From positions 4,898,001 through 4,962,000 of the forward strand of contig NZ_CP113519.1 in assembly GCF_026723825.1 (NCBI RefSeq): a stretch of 64,000 nucleotides of DNA, read 5' to 3'. Below are positions 24,532 through 32,979 of this stretch, one piece after another. The translations under genes and the position numbers were made by a program. The stretch's first letter is position 1, and each line of letters starts with the position of its first letter. A model generated the notes under the pieces. That model was given only the letters and a program-made list of their open reading frames with translations. It had not been told where the DNA came from and did not search any database. This stretch comes from Pseudomonas sp. GOM7. GTDB taxonomy: Bacteria; Pseudomonadota; Gammaproteobacteria; Pseudomonadales; Pseudomonadaceae.

Positions 24532-25359
24532 ATGCAAGTTACAGCTACCTATTCGACGAAAGGCGGCACCGGAAAAACCACTGGGTCGGCCAACCTCGGT
24601 GCGCTTTCAGCCGACGCGGGTCTACGTACCCTTCTGATCGATCTCGATACCGGTCAGCCTACCCTCTCTAGCTATTTTCCCCTCGAGTACACAGCGCCTG
24701 GCGGCGTGTACGACCTGCTTGTTCACAACACGGTCGATGCTGAAAAGATCATCTCCAGGACTGAGATCCCAAACCTGGACATCATTCTCTCGAATGACCC
24801 TCACAATCAGCTGGAAACCTTGCTGCTACATGCGCCAGATGGCCGGCTTCGCCTGCGTACTCTGCTTGCGCGACTTCCAAACAACTATGACCTGGTGATC
24901 ATCGACACCAAGGGTGCAGCAGCAGTCACTGTCGAAGCAGCACTGGTCGCAGCCGACAACGCCATTTCCCCGCTCTACCCCGAGATGCTGGCCGCGCGGG
25001 AATTCAATCGCGGAACGTTGCAACTGCTCCAGGGCGTCAACAACCTGCGCCGCACCCTGGGCCTCTGTGAGTTACCGTTGAACGTCGTGTTCAATCGCCA
25101 GGACAAAACAAACGATGCTCGTGACATCGCCCTGGAAATTCGCGACATGCTCAGAACGATGGGCGCTAGCGTCAAAGTGCTGGGGACTCATATCCCTGCA
25201 TTGGTGACTTACCGAGTAGCGGCCTCGAACGGCGTGCCGGCACATCACCTCGAACGCTCCACCCCCTCCAATCGACGTACAGCATCTGCCCTCCAGACGA
25301 TGAAGTCTGTCGCTTGCGAGGTTTGGCCAAGCTGGACACAACGCTTCGAGGGGGTGTGA
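24532..25359 (+). CDS. parA: ParA/Soj-family partition ATPase of the ICE
   Basis: A 275-aa deviant Walker ATPase: KGGTGKTTGSANLG (P loop with signature Lys), switch II LVIIDTKGAAA and LDTGQPTL. In PAPI-1-like elements the equivalent Soj is needed to keep the excised circle. The ATG at 24532 (MQVTATYSTKGGTGKT) is preferred because family members begin just before the P loop; the open frame upstream covers the palindromic leader. It is the first gene inside the attachment site. Confidence 0.9.
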   Translation: MQVTATYSTKGGTGKTTGSANLGALSADAGLRTLLIDLDTGQPTLSSYFPLEYTAPGGVYDLLVHNTVDAEKIISRTEIPNLDIILSNDPHNQLETLLLHAPDGRLRLRTLLARLPNNYDLVIIDTKGAAAVTVEAALVAADNAISPLYPEMLAAREFNRGTLQLLQGVNNLRRTLGLCELPLNVVFNRQDKTNDARDIALEIRDMLRTMGASVKVLGTHIPALVTYRVAASNGVPAHHLERSTPSNRRTASALQTMKSVACEVWPSWTQRFEGV

Positions 25360-25360
25360 C

Positions 25361-26104
25361 ATGCCCAAGATGTCAAACCTCACTCGAGCAGATGGCATCA
25401 CTGCGGATGTCGTCGTCGAGCTGAGCCAGTTCTACAGCTCCAATGAGCTCCGCTCGGTTCAATCCAAGCTGACAGGCAATGCCCGCGAACTTCGCAACCT
25501 GGTAGACAGCCACACACTACTGGGCCGTATAGGCGCAAAACTATCGCTTGAACAGCGGCAACTGCTCAAGAATGCAGCTCAACTCATCGACTCGGTCAAC
25601 GAGAACATCACGCACGCCAAAGAACGCAAGAAACGCAGCGAGGATGCGAAGGCTGCGTGGAGGAAACAGCGCGAGAAAGAAGCCCAAAACGTATGTAACA
25701 AGGCGTTCCCGTTGCCGCATGAAACGCTCGAGCAGAAGCTGGAGATCATCAAGCTGGCTCTGGTGCTTCACCGTCTTGGTGTCTACCAAGACTTCCGCCC
25801 CGGTTTGAAATTCCATCACGCGCTCCGTGAGGAGGTCACAGACTTTTCCAGGCTTATTGGCTGGTCGATCCCAAAGTGGAAGCTATCTCGACTCGCCGAT
25901 CACCGACGAGACATTCTCCAGAGCATTCAATCTGCAATCACCTATGAACTGGACGACCGCAGCGTCCAGGAACAGCTCGAAGAGCTCCAACAGCGCGTTG
26001 CCAATTCTAGGGATCATGTGCTCGCGGATCCGCTGGCGGTCGAGACCCTCCGCATCTGGTCAGAAGCATTAGCTGAAGACGCGAATTCGGAGGGTCAGCC
26101 ATGA
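25361..26104 (+). CDS. ICE hypothetical protein, coiled-coil
   Basis: A 247-aa hydrophilic, helical protein. A central Lys/Arg/Glu-rich stretch (about 80-115, THAKERKKRSEDAKAAWRKQ) and the C-terminal third (about 205-230) look like coiled coils; no enzymatic motif is visible. It starts 1 bp after parA, so it is probably co-translated; a partner of ParA is possible. Family not recognised. Confidence 0.75.
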   Translation: MPKMSNLTRADGITADVVVELSQFYSSNELRSVQSKLTGNARELRNLVDSHTLLGRIGAKLSLEQRQLLKNAAQLIDSVNENITHAKERKKRSEDAKAAWRKQREKEAQNVCNKAFPLPHETLEQKLEIIKLALVLHRLGVYQDFRPGLKFHHALREEVTDFSRLIGWSIPKWKLSRLADHRRDILQSIQSAITYELDDRSVQEQLEELQQRVANSRDHVLADPLAVETLRIWSEALAEDANSEGQP

Positions 26105-26403
26105 ACCGCTCACTTCCGAAGCTAGCGGCTTATGCAGTCGCATTACTCTCGCTTTCCGTCGTTACTGGCGCCATGTACACGAGCTGGATGCTGGCCAGCT
26201 TGGCGAAAGCCAGAGCCTCAATTTCGGATGTTCCGGCGCCCGACGCTCTGTACCTACATGCCCTGTTGATGCTGCCTCTTTTCTTCCTGATCGGACTGCT
26301 CCTAGGCGTAATGGGCACAGCCATCACTCTTGAGCATCCCGTTACAGCCTCTGGGGAGAAGACCGAGGATGCCCTGCCAACAGCCAAACGAGGTAATGCC
26401 TGA
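26101..26403 (+). CDS. Small ICE membrane protein
   Basis: A 100-aa protein with two hydrophobic segments (about 9-32 and 53-75), then a polar tail (TLEHPVTASGEKTEDALP). Overlapping start and stop codons with both neighbours. Function unknown. Its last third is echoed, in diverged form, at 26930-26997. Confidence 0.65.
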   Translation: MNRSLPKLAAYAVALLSLSVVTGAMYTSWMLASLAKARASISDVPAPDALYLHALLMLPLFFLIGLLLGVMGTAITLEHPVTASGEKTEDALPTAKRGNA

Positions 26404-26867
26404 TGCCAAGCGCAATCATTCATTTTCAAGACCACGGACAGGACTTTCTGCGTTGGCAGGTTGATGAACAGGGTGTTGTAACGGGCTGCTGGCCTTTTCA
26501 AAAGCAGATCTGGTGCGGCCTGCAGATCACGAATCTTTCCAAGCTGAAAGCGGGCGAACTCGTTCACCACAATCGTTTCGGTGAAGAGGGAAGCATTCGC
26601 TATCCAGTCAAAGCGATGATTCCCCTTTCCCCTGTGGAGGTAACGGTTCGTCTTGACGGGGATGGTTACATCACCAGCTCTGTCAGGGGTTTCAAGGTGT
26701 CCTGCACACATAGCTCTGAGTACCCCGTACATGCGCTGGCTAGAAAGCTCTTCCCAGATCACGAATGCAAGGTGGAACAGCTCCCCTGTGAGCGATCAGA
26801 CCGCATCGACAGCAAGTGGTTGATTACACCGTTCCTGGAGGGCTCCCTGCATGCCTCTGATCAGTAA
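26403..26867 (+). CDS. ICE hypothetical protein
   Basis: A 154-aa soluble protein (MPSAIIHFQDHGQDFLRWQVDEQGVV...) with mixed beta-type composition and no recognised motif. The start shares a base with the previous stop region and its end overlaps the next small frame by 17 bp. Confidence 0.65.
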   Translation: MPSAIIHFQDHGQDFLRWQVDEQGVVTGCWPFQKQIWCGLQITNLSKLKAGELVHHNRFGEEGSIRYPVKAMIPLSPVEVTVRLDGDGYITSSVRGFKVSCTHSSEYPVHALARKLFPDHECKVEQLPCERSDRIDSKWLITPFLEGSLHASDQ

Positions 26868-27036
26868 CTCCGATTTCAACCAAACCACGCTCAAGCAACT
26901 GGTCGACACAATAGGGCTGCTGTCAGGGGGCATCGGGACTGCCATCACTCTCAAGTATCCCTCGGCAGCATCTGGCACGAAGACAGAGCAGGCCGGGCCG
27001 TATGAATGTGGAGGGAACTGCAATGGCAACGGCTGA
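26851..27036 (+). CDS. Short chimeric reading frame (61 aa), possibly a duplication remnant
   Basis: This frame is a patchwork. Its first part (LISNSDFNQTTLKQLVD, DNA 26858-26908) resembles codons inside the next gene (LISNSDFDTTTLKQLVD, 27219-27269), about 78% identical in DNA by eye. Its second part (GTAITLKYPSAASGTKTE, about 26930-26997) resembles the tail of the 26101-26403 gene (GTAITLEHPVTASGEKTE). It may be translated, but it looks like debris of an unequal duplication. Confidence 0.4.
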   Translation: MPLISNSDFNQTTLKQLVDTIGLLSGGIGTAITLKYPSAASGTKTEQAGPYECGGNCNGNG

Positions 27037-27421
27037 AATTGCGACTTGCATTGGCTGCGGATGCGATGACAACCACGCCTGTTGGGACAATAAGGCGGGC
27101 CAACCGTGTGGTTGGCTTCGGATCGATCGTGAGACGGGCCTGGGCGTTTGTAGTGCTTGCCCAGAGCATACAGATCGCTGGGATCTGGGTGATACAACGA
27201 GTGCCGGCAGCATAACGCTGATCAGTAACTCTGACTTTGATACCACTACCCTCAAGCAGCTAGTCGACTCGGCGGAGGGGATGAGCAGGGACACCTACGA
27301 TCTGGTGCATCTGACGCTCGAATCTGGCCGAGAGATGATCCTGCTAGCGGTTACAGGTGAAAACCTAGATTCGGTTGGAATGATCCTGGATGGCGTTCGC
27401 GAACTGCGGAGGGCCATATGA
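27023..27421 (+). CDS. Cys-rich ICE protein
   Basis: A 132-aa protein with an N-terminal Cys/His cluster CIGCGCDDNHAC...PCGWLR...GLGVCSACPEH, probably a zinc site, and a C-terminal region LISNSDFDTTTLKQLVD...LLAVTGENLDSVGMIL. This Cys pattern is frequent in phage and ICE proteins near replication genes. The ATG at 27023 has a GGAGGG 7 bp upstream. Function unknown. Confidence 0.7.
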   Translation: MATAEIATCIGCGCDDNHACWDNKAGQPCGWLRIDRETGLGVCSACPEHTDRWDLGDTTSAGSITLISNSDFDTTTLKQLVDSAEGMSRDTYDLVHLTLESGREMILLAVTGENLDSVGMILDGVRELRRAI

Positions 27422-28119
27422 TGGATCAGGATAAGGCTCTCGAAAAAGCACTCAAATGCCTCGCGCGCGCCGAAGGAACAGACTCGGAGCATGAAGCCGA
27501 AACAGCCCTGCGCCAGGCCAGAGCGCTCATGGACAAGTATCACCTCGATATGGGTGACGTACTCGCTGCCGGCGTAGTCGAGCACCAGGTTCGTTGCGGC
27601 ACCAAATCCAAGCCTACGAACTGGATGTTTCGGCTGGCCAGCGTCTGCGCAGACGCCTTCAACTGCCAGGTGGTTGGCTCCCCCTACCAAGCCCGAGGCT
27701 GGCATTTCCGTTTCTACGGTATCGGCATGTCGAGCGAGCTGGCCAGCCACGCTTACTCAATGCTTCATCACCAATTGGTGAAAGCCCGTAAAGCCTTCGT
27801 TGCTAAACAGTCGCGTTGCAAGCTCGCAACCAAACGCAGGCGTGGCGATCTCTTCGCGCAAGGGTGGATTGATGCGGTCTCCACGAAGGTTCAGCAGTTT
27901 GCAGGAGCTGATCAGACCACGATCACAGCACTACTCGCATACGAAGCCAAACACTTCGCAGATGCGACTACCCAGGAGCTGAAGCGAGTAGAGGCCCGCC
28001 GCGCTCATGACGCCAAAGCATCAGAACATGGCCGGTCTGCAGGCCGTCATGCTCATTTGCTCAGAGGCGTCCACCAGACTCCGCCGGCTGCCCTCCAGTA
28101 CGGAGGGGCCGGTCGATGA
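27418..28119 (+). CDS. DUF2786 domain-containing protein
   Basis: A 233-aa protein whose N-terminus (ALEKALKCLARAEGTDSEHEAETALRQARALMDKYHLD, about 6-44) is the DUF2786 helical domain, followed by a basic region with RCKLATKRRRGDLFAQGW. DUF2786 proteins are common on phages and ICEs; function unknown. Its start overlaps the previous stop codon and its end overlaps dnaB, giving translational coupling. Confidence 0.8.
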   Translation: MMDQDKALEKALKCLARAEGTDSEHEAETALRQARALMDKYHLDMGDVLAAGVVEHQVRCGTKSKPTNWMFRLASVCADAFNCQVVGSPYQARGWHFRFYGIGMSSELASHAYSMLHHQLVKARKAFVAKQSRCKLATKRRRGDLFAQGWIDAVSTKVQQFAGADQTTITALLAYEAKHFADATTQELKRVEARRAHDAKASEHGRSAGRHAHLLRGVHQTPPAALQYGGAGR

Positions 28120-29465
28120 GCGATATTCAATTCCTACCCCCTCACTCCATCGAGGCCGAACAATCGGTACTCGGCGGGTTGATGCTGGATAACTCGGCCT
28201 GGGATCTGATCGCAGACATCGTTGGCGCCGACGACTTCTATCGCGCAGAGCATCGGCAGATCTTCATCGCCATCACGCGACTGGCTGACCAAGGTCAACC
28301 AATCGACGTGGTGACCGTTGGGGAAGAGCTGCACAAAGACAGCAGCGACGTCGGCCTGGCTTACCTGGGAGAGCTCGCGAAGAACATACCTTCGGTGGCC
28401 AATATCGTGGCCTACGCGAACGTGGTCGCCAAACGCGCACATCTCCGCAAGCTGATCAGTCTCGGCAACGATACTGCACGCATGGCCTATGAGCCGGACG
28501 CAAGCGTTGAGGCAGTTCACGAGGAATGCGAGGCACGGCTCTTTGCACTGAACCAGGCGAACTCGAAATCTGACTTCGTCAACCTTACTGATGCACTGGT
28601 GGGTGTCGTCGATGAGATCGACCGAAATTTCAATAGCGACTCCAGCCTGACCGGAGTGCCCACCGGGCTCGATGACCTCGATGCAGTAACGGCAGGCCTA
28701 CAGCCCGCGGATTTGATCATCGTGGCTGGCCGTCCATCCATGGGTAAAACCTCACTGGTGCTCAACTGGATCAAGCCGATCCTGGACGCTAAGCCTGACA
28801 AGACAATCCAAGTGTACAGCCTGGAAATGCCTGCGCGCCTGCTGCTCTATCGGATGCTTGCCCAGATAGGACACCTGGACGCGAATGCTCTGATGAAGGG
28901 TGACCTGCAAGACGAAGACTGGCCAAGGCTGACCCATGCAGTAGCGATGATGAAGCAGATGGAAGGTCGCTTGATCATCGACGACGAGGCCGGGATATCG
29001 CCAACCGCGCTGCGTGCTCGAGCACGCCGGGCTGCCCGCAAGTTCGGCGCTCCCGCCGCCATCATGATCGACTACCTGCAACTGATGCGCGTAACCGGGC
29101 GCGAGAACCGCAACCTCGAGATTGCGGAGATCAGTGGCGCTCTGAAGGGCGTGGCCAAAGAGTTCAACTGCCCGGTCATCGCTCTTTCTCAGCTCAACCG
29201 CGCAGTAGAGCAACGCCCCAACAAACGCCCGGTGAATGCTGATCTTCGGGAGTCAGGAGCAATTGAGCAAGACGCGGACATCATCATGTTCGTGTACCGC
29301 GACGAGGTCTACCACCCCAACACCGAGGACAAGGGGGTAGCCGAGCTCATTTTCGGCAAGTTCCGAAATGGCCCGACAACGACCGTTCGCACGGCCTTCA
29401 TTGGCCGCGAAACCCGATTCGCCAACTTGTCAGCTCGGTCGCTGGCTGAAGGAGTCCGCGTATGA
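28116..29465 (+). CDS. dnaB: ICE replicative DNA helicase, DnaB type
   Basis: A 449-aa hexameric 5'-3' helicase. The N-terminal domain starts PPHSIEAEQSVLGGLMLDN. The RecA-like ATPase has Walker A GRPSMGKTSLVLNW, Walker B IMIDYLQLMR and the late ALSQLNRAVEQRPNKRP with EQDADIIMFVYRDEVY. Length is normal for DnaB, so it is intact. An element-borne helicase supports autonomous replication of the excised circle. ATGA overlaps on both sides. Confidence 0.95.
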   Translation: MSDIQFLPPHSIEAEQSVLGGLMLDNSAWDLIADIVGADDFYRAEHRQIFIAITRLADQGQPIDVVTVGEELHKDSSDVGLAYLGELAKNIPSVANIVAYANVVAKRAHLRKLISLGNDTARMAYEPDASVEAVHEECEARLFALNQANSKSDFVNLTDALVGVVDEIDRNFNSDSSLTGVPTGLDDLDAVTAGLQPADLIIVAGRPSMGKTSLVLNWIKPILDAKPDKTIQVYSLEMPARLLLYRMLAQIGHLDANALMKGDLQDEDWPRLTHAVAMMKQMEGRLIIDDEAGISPTALRARARRAARKFGAPAAIMIDYLQLMRVTGRENRNLEIAEISGALKGVAKEFNCPVIALSQLNRAVEQRPNKRPVNADLRESGAIEQDADIIMFVYRDEVYHPNTEDKGVAELIFGKFRNGPTTTVRTAFIGRETRFANLSARSLAEGVRV

Positions 29466-29602
29466 CGCTGCTCTCCCCCACCCACTGGTGCAGACACTGC
29501 AATCACCACCTACGGCCTCGCTACTTGGCCGAGGCGGCCTGCTGCCCTATCTGCTTCACCATCGAGCTCGAGGAGCTCCAGGAGTTCGGCGATGAACAGT
29601 AG
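29462..29602 (+). CDS. Small zinc-ribbon-like protein (46 aa)
   Basis: A 46-codon frame between dnaB and the next gene. It has two Cys pairs, WCRHCNHH and CCPICFT, spaced as in a zinc ribbon, and an acidic tail (ELEELQEFGDEQ). The ATG overlaps the dnaB stop codon (ATGA) and its end overlaps the next start, so the chain of coupled genes runs through it. This makes it a likely real gene. Function unknown. Confidence 0.65.
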   Translation: MTLLSPTHWCRHCNHHLRPRYLAEAACCPICFTIELEELQEFGDEQ

Positions 29603-30107
29603 CGCGCTGCAACTTCGCAACATCCCAGCCGCTGCACAGTTCGACCAGTCTGCGCTGGTGTATGCCCATCAGCTTGGTATCAATGCCGTCGAACTGGACG
29701 CCATTGCACTGGTGATCAACCGCCTGGCCCGCGACGAGAGCACGATCGCTCCGCTCCACCTGCAGGAGGATATGCGCTCCCTGCAGGAGTTGGGCTACAT
29801 CGATCTTGCGCCCACCAACCATGACACGTTGGAAGTAACAAGGCGAGGCGCGGCTGGCCTTCTATCCGCCTATTTCTGGGCGGTATGGGTTCCGCAGCAC
29901 CTGCTTGCTCGCTCCATGAAAGTCGCGGTGTTGCCCCAGGTTCCTACGCAGGGTGATGCGCAGCACTGCACCGTGGTGTTCCGGATCTCAGGTGCAAGAG
30001 ATGAGGTCAGGACGTTCCTGAGCGACCTCTGCAAAACCTACCCCGACCGCACACCCGAGATCGTTGCGATCCAAGTAGGCAAGCACATCTCCAAGGAGGC
30101 CAAATGA
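29592..30107 (+). CDS. ICE hypothetical protein
   Basis: A 171-aa soluble protein. The first half (about 28-95) is helical with a winged-helix-like pattern (ALVINRLARDESTIAPLHLQEDMRSLQELGYIDLAP), so DNA binding is possible. The second half is beta-rich (TVVFRISGARDEV). It overlaps both neighbours by a few bases. Family not recognised. Confidence 0.65.
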   Translation: MNSSALQLRNIPAAAQFDQSALVYAHQLGINAVELDAIALVINRLARDESTIAPLHLQEDMRSLQELGYIDLAPTNHDTLEVTRRGAAGLLSAYFWAVWVPQHLLARSMKVAVLPQVPTQGDAQHCTVVFRISGARDEVRTFLSDLCKTYPDRTPEIVAIQVGKHISKEAK

Positions 30108-30505
30108 TCAATTCCAAGCCGGTTGAGTCAGCAGAAAAACTTGGCTGTGATGCTTCTCCCTCTGAATGCGCTATCCAGGCTGTGCCTGTTGAGCGAGATG
30201 AGCACGGTTTCTGGACGCACCCGCAATACCCCCACTTCTGGGACGAAGGAACCACGTCGTCTGAGATCAATGCCTGGTTCTCCGCTAGAGGACTTCAGAG
30301 CCAAGTCACGGAATACGAATACGACGCCCCCGATGATCTGCAGGCGATCTGGATGGAAACAGGCACGCCTGCCTGCAGCCTTTGGCAACCCACCGAGCCA
30401 AGTGGTAGCGGCTGGTTCATCTTTTCGCTCCACGACACTGAGCGTGGGCCAGTGTGTGTTTGGGTACGGCAAAAGCCTCTATCAGACGAAAAGGAGGCAC
30501 GCTAA
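30104..30505 (+). CDS. ICE hypothetical protein
   Basis: A 133-aa acidic soluble protein containing RDEHGFWTHPQYPHFWDEGTT and FIFSLHDTERGPVCVWVR. Similar short proteins are common on Pseudomonas ICEs and phages; function unknown. Its stop codon overlaps the start of the NdpA gene (TAATG). Confidence 0.65.
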   Translation: MINSKPVESAEKLGCDASPSECAIQAVPVERDEHGFWTHPQYPHFWDEGTTSSEINAWFSARGLQSQVTEYEYDAPDDLQAIWMETGTPACSLWQPTEPSGSGWFIFSLHDTERGPVCVWVRQKPLSDEKEAR

Positions 30506-31524
30506 TGCCTATCCGTCATTGCATTGTTCATCTGCTCGACAAGAAACCCGACGGCACGCCCGTCGTGCTACATGCCCGCGACAGCGAGCTGGCCAGCTCG
30601 CAAGCCATGGAAAACCTGCTGGCCGACCTCAACGAAAGCTACAACGCCAAGCAGGGCAAGGCCTGGGGCCTGTTCCACGAGGAGTCCGGCGCTTACCCCT
30701 TCAGCGGTTGGCTCAAGGCCTACCTCGACGGCGAACAGGACTTCACCACCTTCAGCCGCCAGGCCGTGGAACACCTGCAACAGCTGATGGAAGAATCCAA
30801 CCTGTCCACCGGCGGCCATGTGCTGTTCGCTCACTACCAGCAGGGTATGACCGACTACCTAGCCATCGCCCTGCTGCACCACAGCGAAGGCGTGGCAGTG
30901 ACCGACGCGCTGGACGTGACCCCGGCCAAGCATCTTGACCTCGGCCAACTGCACCTGGCCGCGCGCATCAACATCAGCGAGTGGCAGAACAACAGCCAGT
31001 CCCGGCAGTACATCTCCTTCATCAACGGCAAGAACGGCCGGAAGTCTTCAGACTACTTCCGCGACTTCATCGGCTGCCAGGAAGGCCTCGACGTGCCTGG
31101 TGAGACACGCACCCTGCTCAAGGCCTTCAGCGATTTCGTCGAAAGCGAGGACTTGCCCGAAGAGCAGGCCCGCGAGAAGACCAAGACCCTGGTCGGCTAC
31201 GCCACCAGTCAGGCCAAGCTGGGCGAGCCGATCACCCTCGACGAACTGTCCGGGCTGATCGACGAAGAGCGCCCCAAGGCCTTCTACGAGCACATCCGCA
31301 ACAAGGATTACGGCATGGCCCCGGAATTTCCGGCGGACAAACGCACCCTGAGCCAGTTCCAGCGCTTCACCGGACGCGCCGAAGGCCTCGCAATCAGTTT
31401 CGAGGCGCACATGTTGGGCTCGAAGATCGATTACGACGAGGGCCGCAACACACTGGTGATTCGCCAAGTGCCTACGCAACTCCGTGAGCAGCTTCGGCGC
31501 GCCCAGAAAGGAGCTGACCGATGA
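30505..31524 (+). CDS. Nucleoid-associated protein, YejK/NdpA family
   Basis: A 339-aa member of the 37-kDa nucleoid-associated protein family, which binds DNA. The start MPIRHCIVHLLDKKPDGTP and the blocks GHVLFAHYQQGMTDYLAIALL and FINGKNGRKSSDYFRDFIGC are characteristic. AAGGAGG lies 8 bp before the ATG. Codon use is strongly GC-ending (CTG, GCC, AAC, AAG), as in the core genes at 1-22 kb and unlike its ICE neighbours. This suggests later capture of a chromosomal copy. It may compact ICE DNA or modulate host genes. Confidence 0.9.
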   Translation: MPIRHCIVHLLDKKPDGTPVVLHARDSELASSQAMENLLADLNESYNAKQGKAWGLFHEESGAYPFSGWLKAYLDGEQDFTTFSRQAVEHLQQLMEESNLSTGGHVLFAHYQQGMTDYLAIALLHHSEGVAVTDALDVTPAKHLDLGQLHLAARINISEWQNNSQSRQYISFINGKNGRKSSDYFRDFIGCQEGLDVPGETRTLLKAFSDFVESEDLPEEQAREKTKTLVGYATSQAKLGEPITLDELSGLIDEERPKAFYEHIRNKDYGMAPEFPADKRTLSQFQRFTGRAEGLAISFEAHMLGSKIDYDEGRNTLVIRQVPTQLREQLRRAQKGADR

Positions 31525-31549
31525 GCATTAAGCCTATTGAGGTGAAGTC

Positions 31550-32566
31550 GTGACTTCCGATCCTCTCCTGCAAGAGCCCCCTACCCCAGCGCCAGCCTGG
31601 CTGACTACCGACATGGTTGATGCAGGCATGCGCGCATTGAACTCTGCTGCAGCCCAAGGCAACTCCCCTGCAGCAGCACTTTCATGCGCGTTCAAGGCAA
31701 TGCTGAAGGTCGGCGAGACAGCGTCTGAGGGGCCGTGGCCTTTGCTCAGTGGCAACGACCTACTGGTCTGGAACAGCCTCTGGCTCAGTCAGCCTTCCAT
31801 GCTCCCCCCCTTTGTCGTCACGGCTATGTTTCAGCGCCTGATGCAACTGCTCAAGGAAGTAGGAATGCTGCGGCAGTCACACGACGAACAATTGGTGCTG
31901 CGCGCTACGGCATATCGGCAGATCGAAGCTTTGCAGGCCAAGGTTGAGCGTGCAGGCGAGCTGCTGTCCAGCGCCTGTACTGGCGAGCTAGATCCTCAAG
32001 AAGTCGATGTGTGGATCTCCGAACCTGAGCTTTCCTGTTCGGAGCTCGTACTGGGTCGCGCGGCTACCGAGGCACAGTCGGAACGGCTGCGCCTGCAGGA
32101 GACGCTGGCCGGGCAAGAGCTATGGAATGCTGGAGCACTGGTCGCGGTACAGCAGCTTCTCTTCGCTGCGTTCAACCACCTGGGGACGGCTGCTCGAATC
32201 GGCGACCAGCCCGACTCTGCCGCCGTCGAGACTGCCTCGAAACCATCCCGCTCAGAACTCATTCAGGGTCTGGCATACGCCCTTTACGCCGTCGACGTGC
32301 TGGACGCCAACTCGCCTCCAGCGCCTTTGGATCACCTCGCCCTGGAAACCTATCTCTGCAGCCTCAAGCGCGAGCACACGGACACGGTGACGTTGCCTCG
32401 CCACCAGTTCGAGGCTCTGGTGCAGAGCGGGAAACAGCGCGAGGCGGAGGTCTACGAGCGAGTTCGACAGATGGCGACCTTCCACGAAGCGCCTGAGGGT
32501 TTTCACGAGTGGATTGATCTGATGCAGAGCCTAGTTCGTGAGGGAGTGGCCCCAGCGGGAGAGTGA
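31550..32566 (+). CDS. ICE hypothetical protein
   Basis: A 338-aa soluble, mostly helical protein beginning with a GTG codon after GAGGTG. No motif is recognised. A 10-codon frame ATGAGCATTAAGCCTATTGA at 31521 overlaps the ndpA stop codon and may couple translation. Residues about 95-135 could be a coiled coil. The following 140 bp contain a large hairpin. Confidence 0.6.
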   Translation: MTSDPLLQEPPTPAPAWLTTDMVDAGMRALNSAAAQGNSPAAALSCAFKAMLKVGETASEGPWPLLSGNDLLVWNSLWLSQPSMLPPFVVTAMFQRLMQLLKEVGMLRQSHDEQLVLRATAYRQIEALQAKVERAGELLSSACTGELDPQEVDVWISEPELSCSELVLGRAATEAQSERLRLQETLAGQELWNAGALVAVQQLLFAAFNHLGTAARIGDQPDSAAVETASKPSRSELIQGLAYALYAVDVLDANSPPAPLDHLALETYLCSLKREHTDTVTLPRHQFEALVQSGKQREAEVYERVRQMATFHEAPEGFHEWIDLMQSLVREGVAPAGE

Positions 32567-32570
32567 TAAA

Positions 32571-32630
32571 GGCGCTCCCCAAACGAGCCCCCAACACCAG
32601 CCCGATGCCGGGCTCGTTATGGAAAGCGCC
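32571..32630 (+). promoter_or_regulatory. Nested hairpin ahead of the Arc-like gene
   Basis: Two stacked stems share one axis: GGCGCT (32571-32576) with AGCGCC (32625-32630), and inside it AACGAGCCC (32582-32590) with GGGCTCGTT (32610-32618). There is no T tract, so an operator or leader structure is more likely than a terminator. The Arc-like repressor gene starts 80 bp further on and may bind here. Confidence 0.5.
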
Positions 32631-32709
32631 GAAACGTGAGACCCAAGAACCGGGTTCCGGTTCCACTGGGCGAGCAATCGGGCTCAACAGTTGTTATTGG
32701 AGGTAATAC

Positions 32710-32979
32710 ATGAGCCATGTGAAACACCAGAACCTTGCACCCAAACACAGTCGCGAGCAGGACAAGTTCGTTCTCCGTTTGCCGGACGGCATGCGCGAAA
32801 CAATCGCCGACAAGGCGAAGGCACAACATCGCTCCATGAACATGGAAATCATCCAGCGCCTGGAGCAAAGCCTGCAGGCCGACCAGGAGTTGCAGCGCCT
32901 GCAGTCGGCGCTCGACGACGCACACTTCCGTATCCGCGTGCTGCAAACACAAGCACAGGCAGAAGGAGCCGCGGCATGA
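32710..32979 (+). CDS. Arc-family DNA-binding protein
   Basis: An 89-aa ribbon-helix-helix protein: DKFVLRLPDGMRETIADKAKAQHRSMNMEIIQRLEQSL matches the Arc DNA-binding domain, followed by a short coiled coil (about 55-80). Likely a transcriptional repressor that acts on the ICE, possibly on its own leader. A strong TTGGAGGTAA precedes the ATG. The stop codon overlaps the parB start (ATGA). Confidence 0.85.
   Translation: MSHVKHQNLAPKHSREQDKFVLRLPDGMRETIADKAKAQHRSMNMEIIQRLEQSLQADQELQRLQSALDDAHFRIRVLQTQAQAEGAAA

Noticed and set aside
32691..32975. Longer N-terminus for ParB
   Set aside because: It would overlap the whole Arc-like gene in another frame; the ATG at 32976 fits ParB-family starts and the ATGA overlap.
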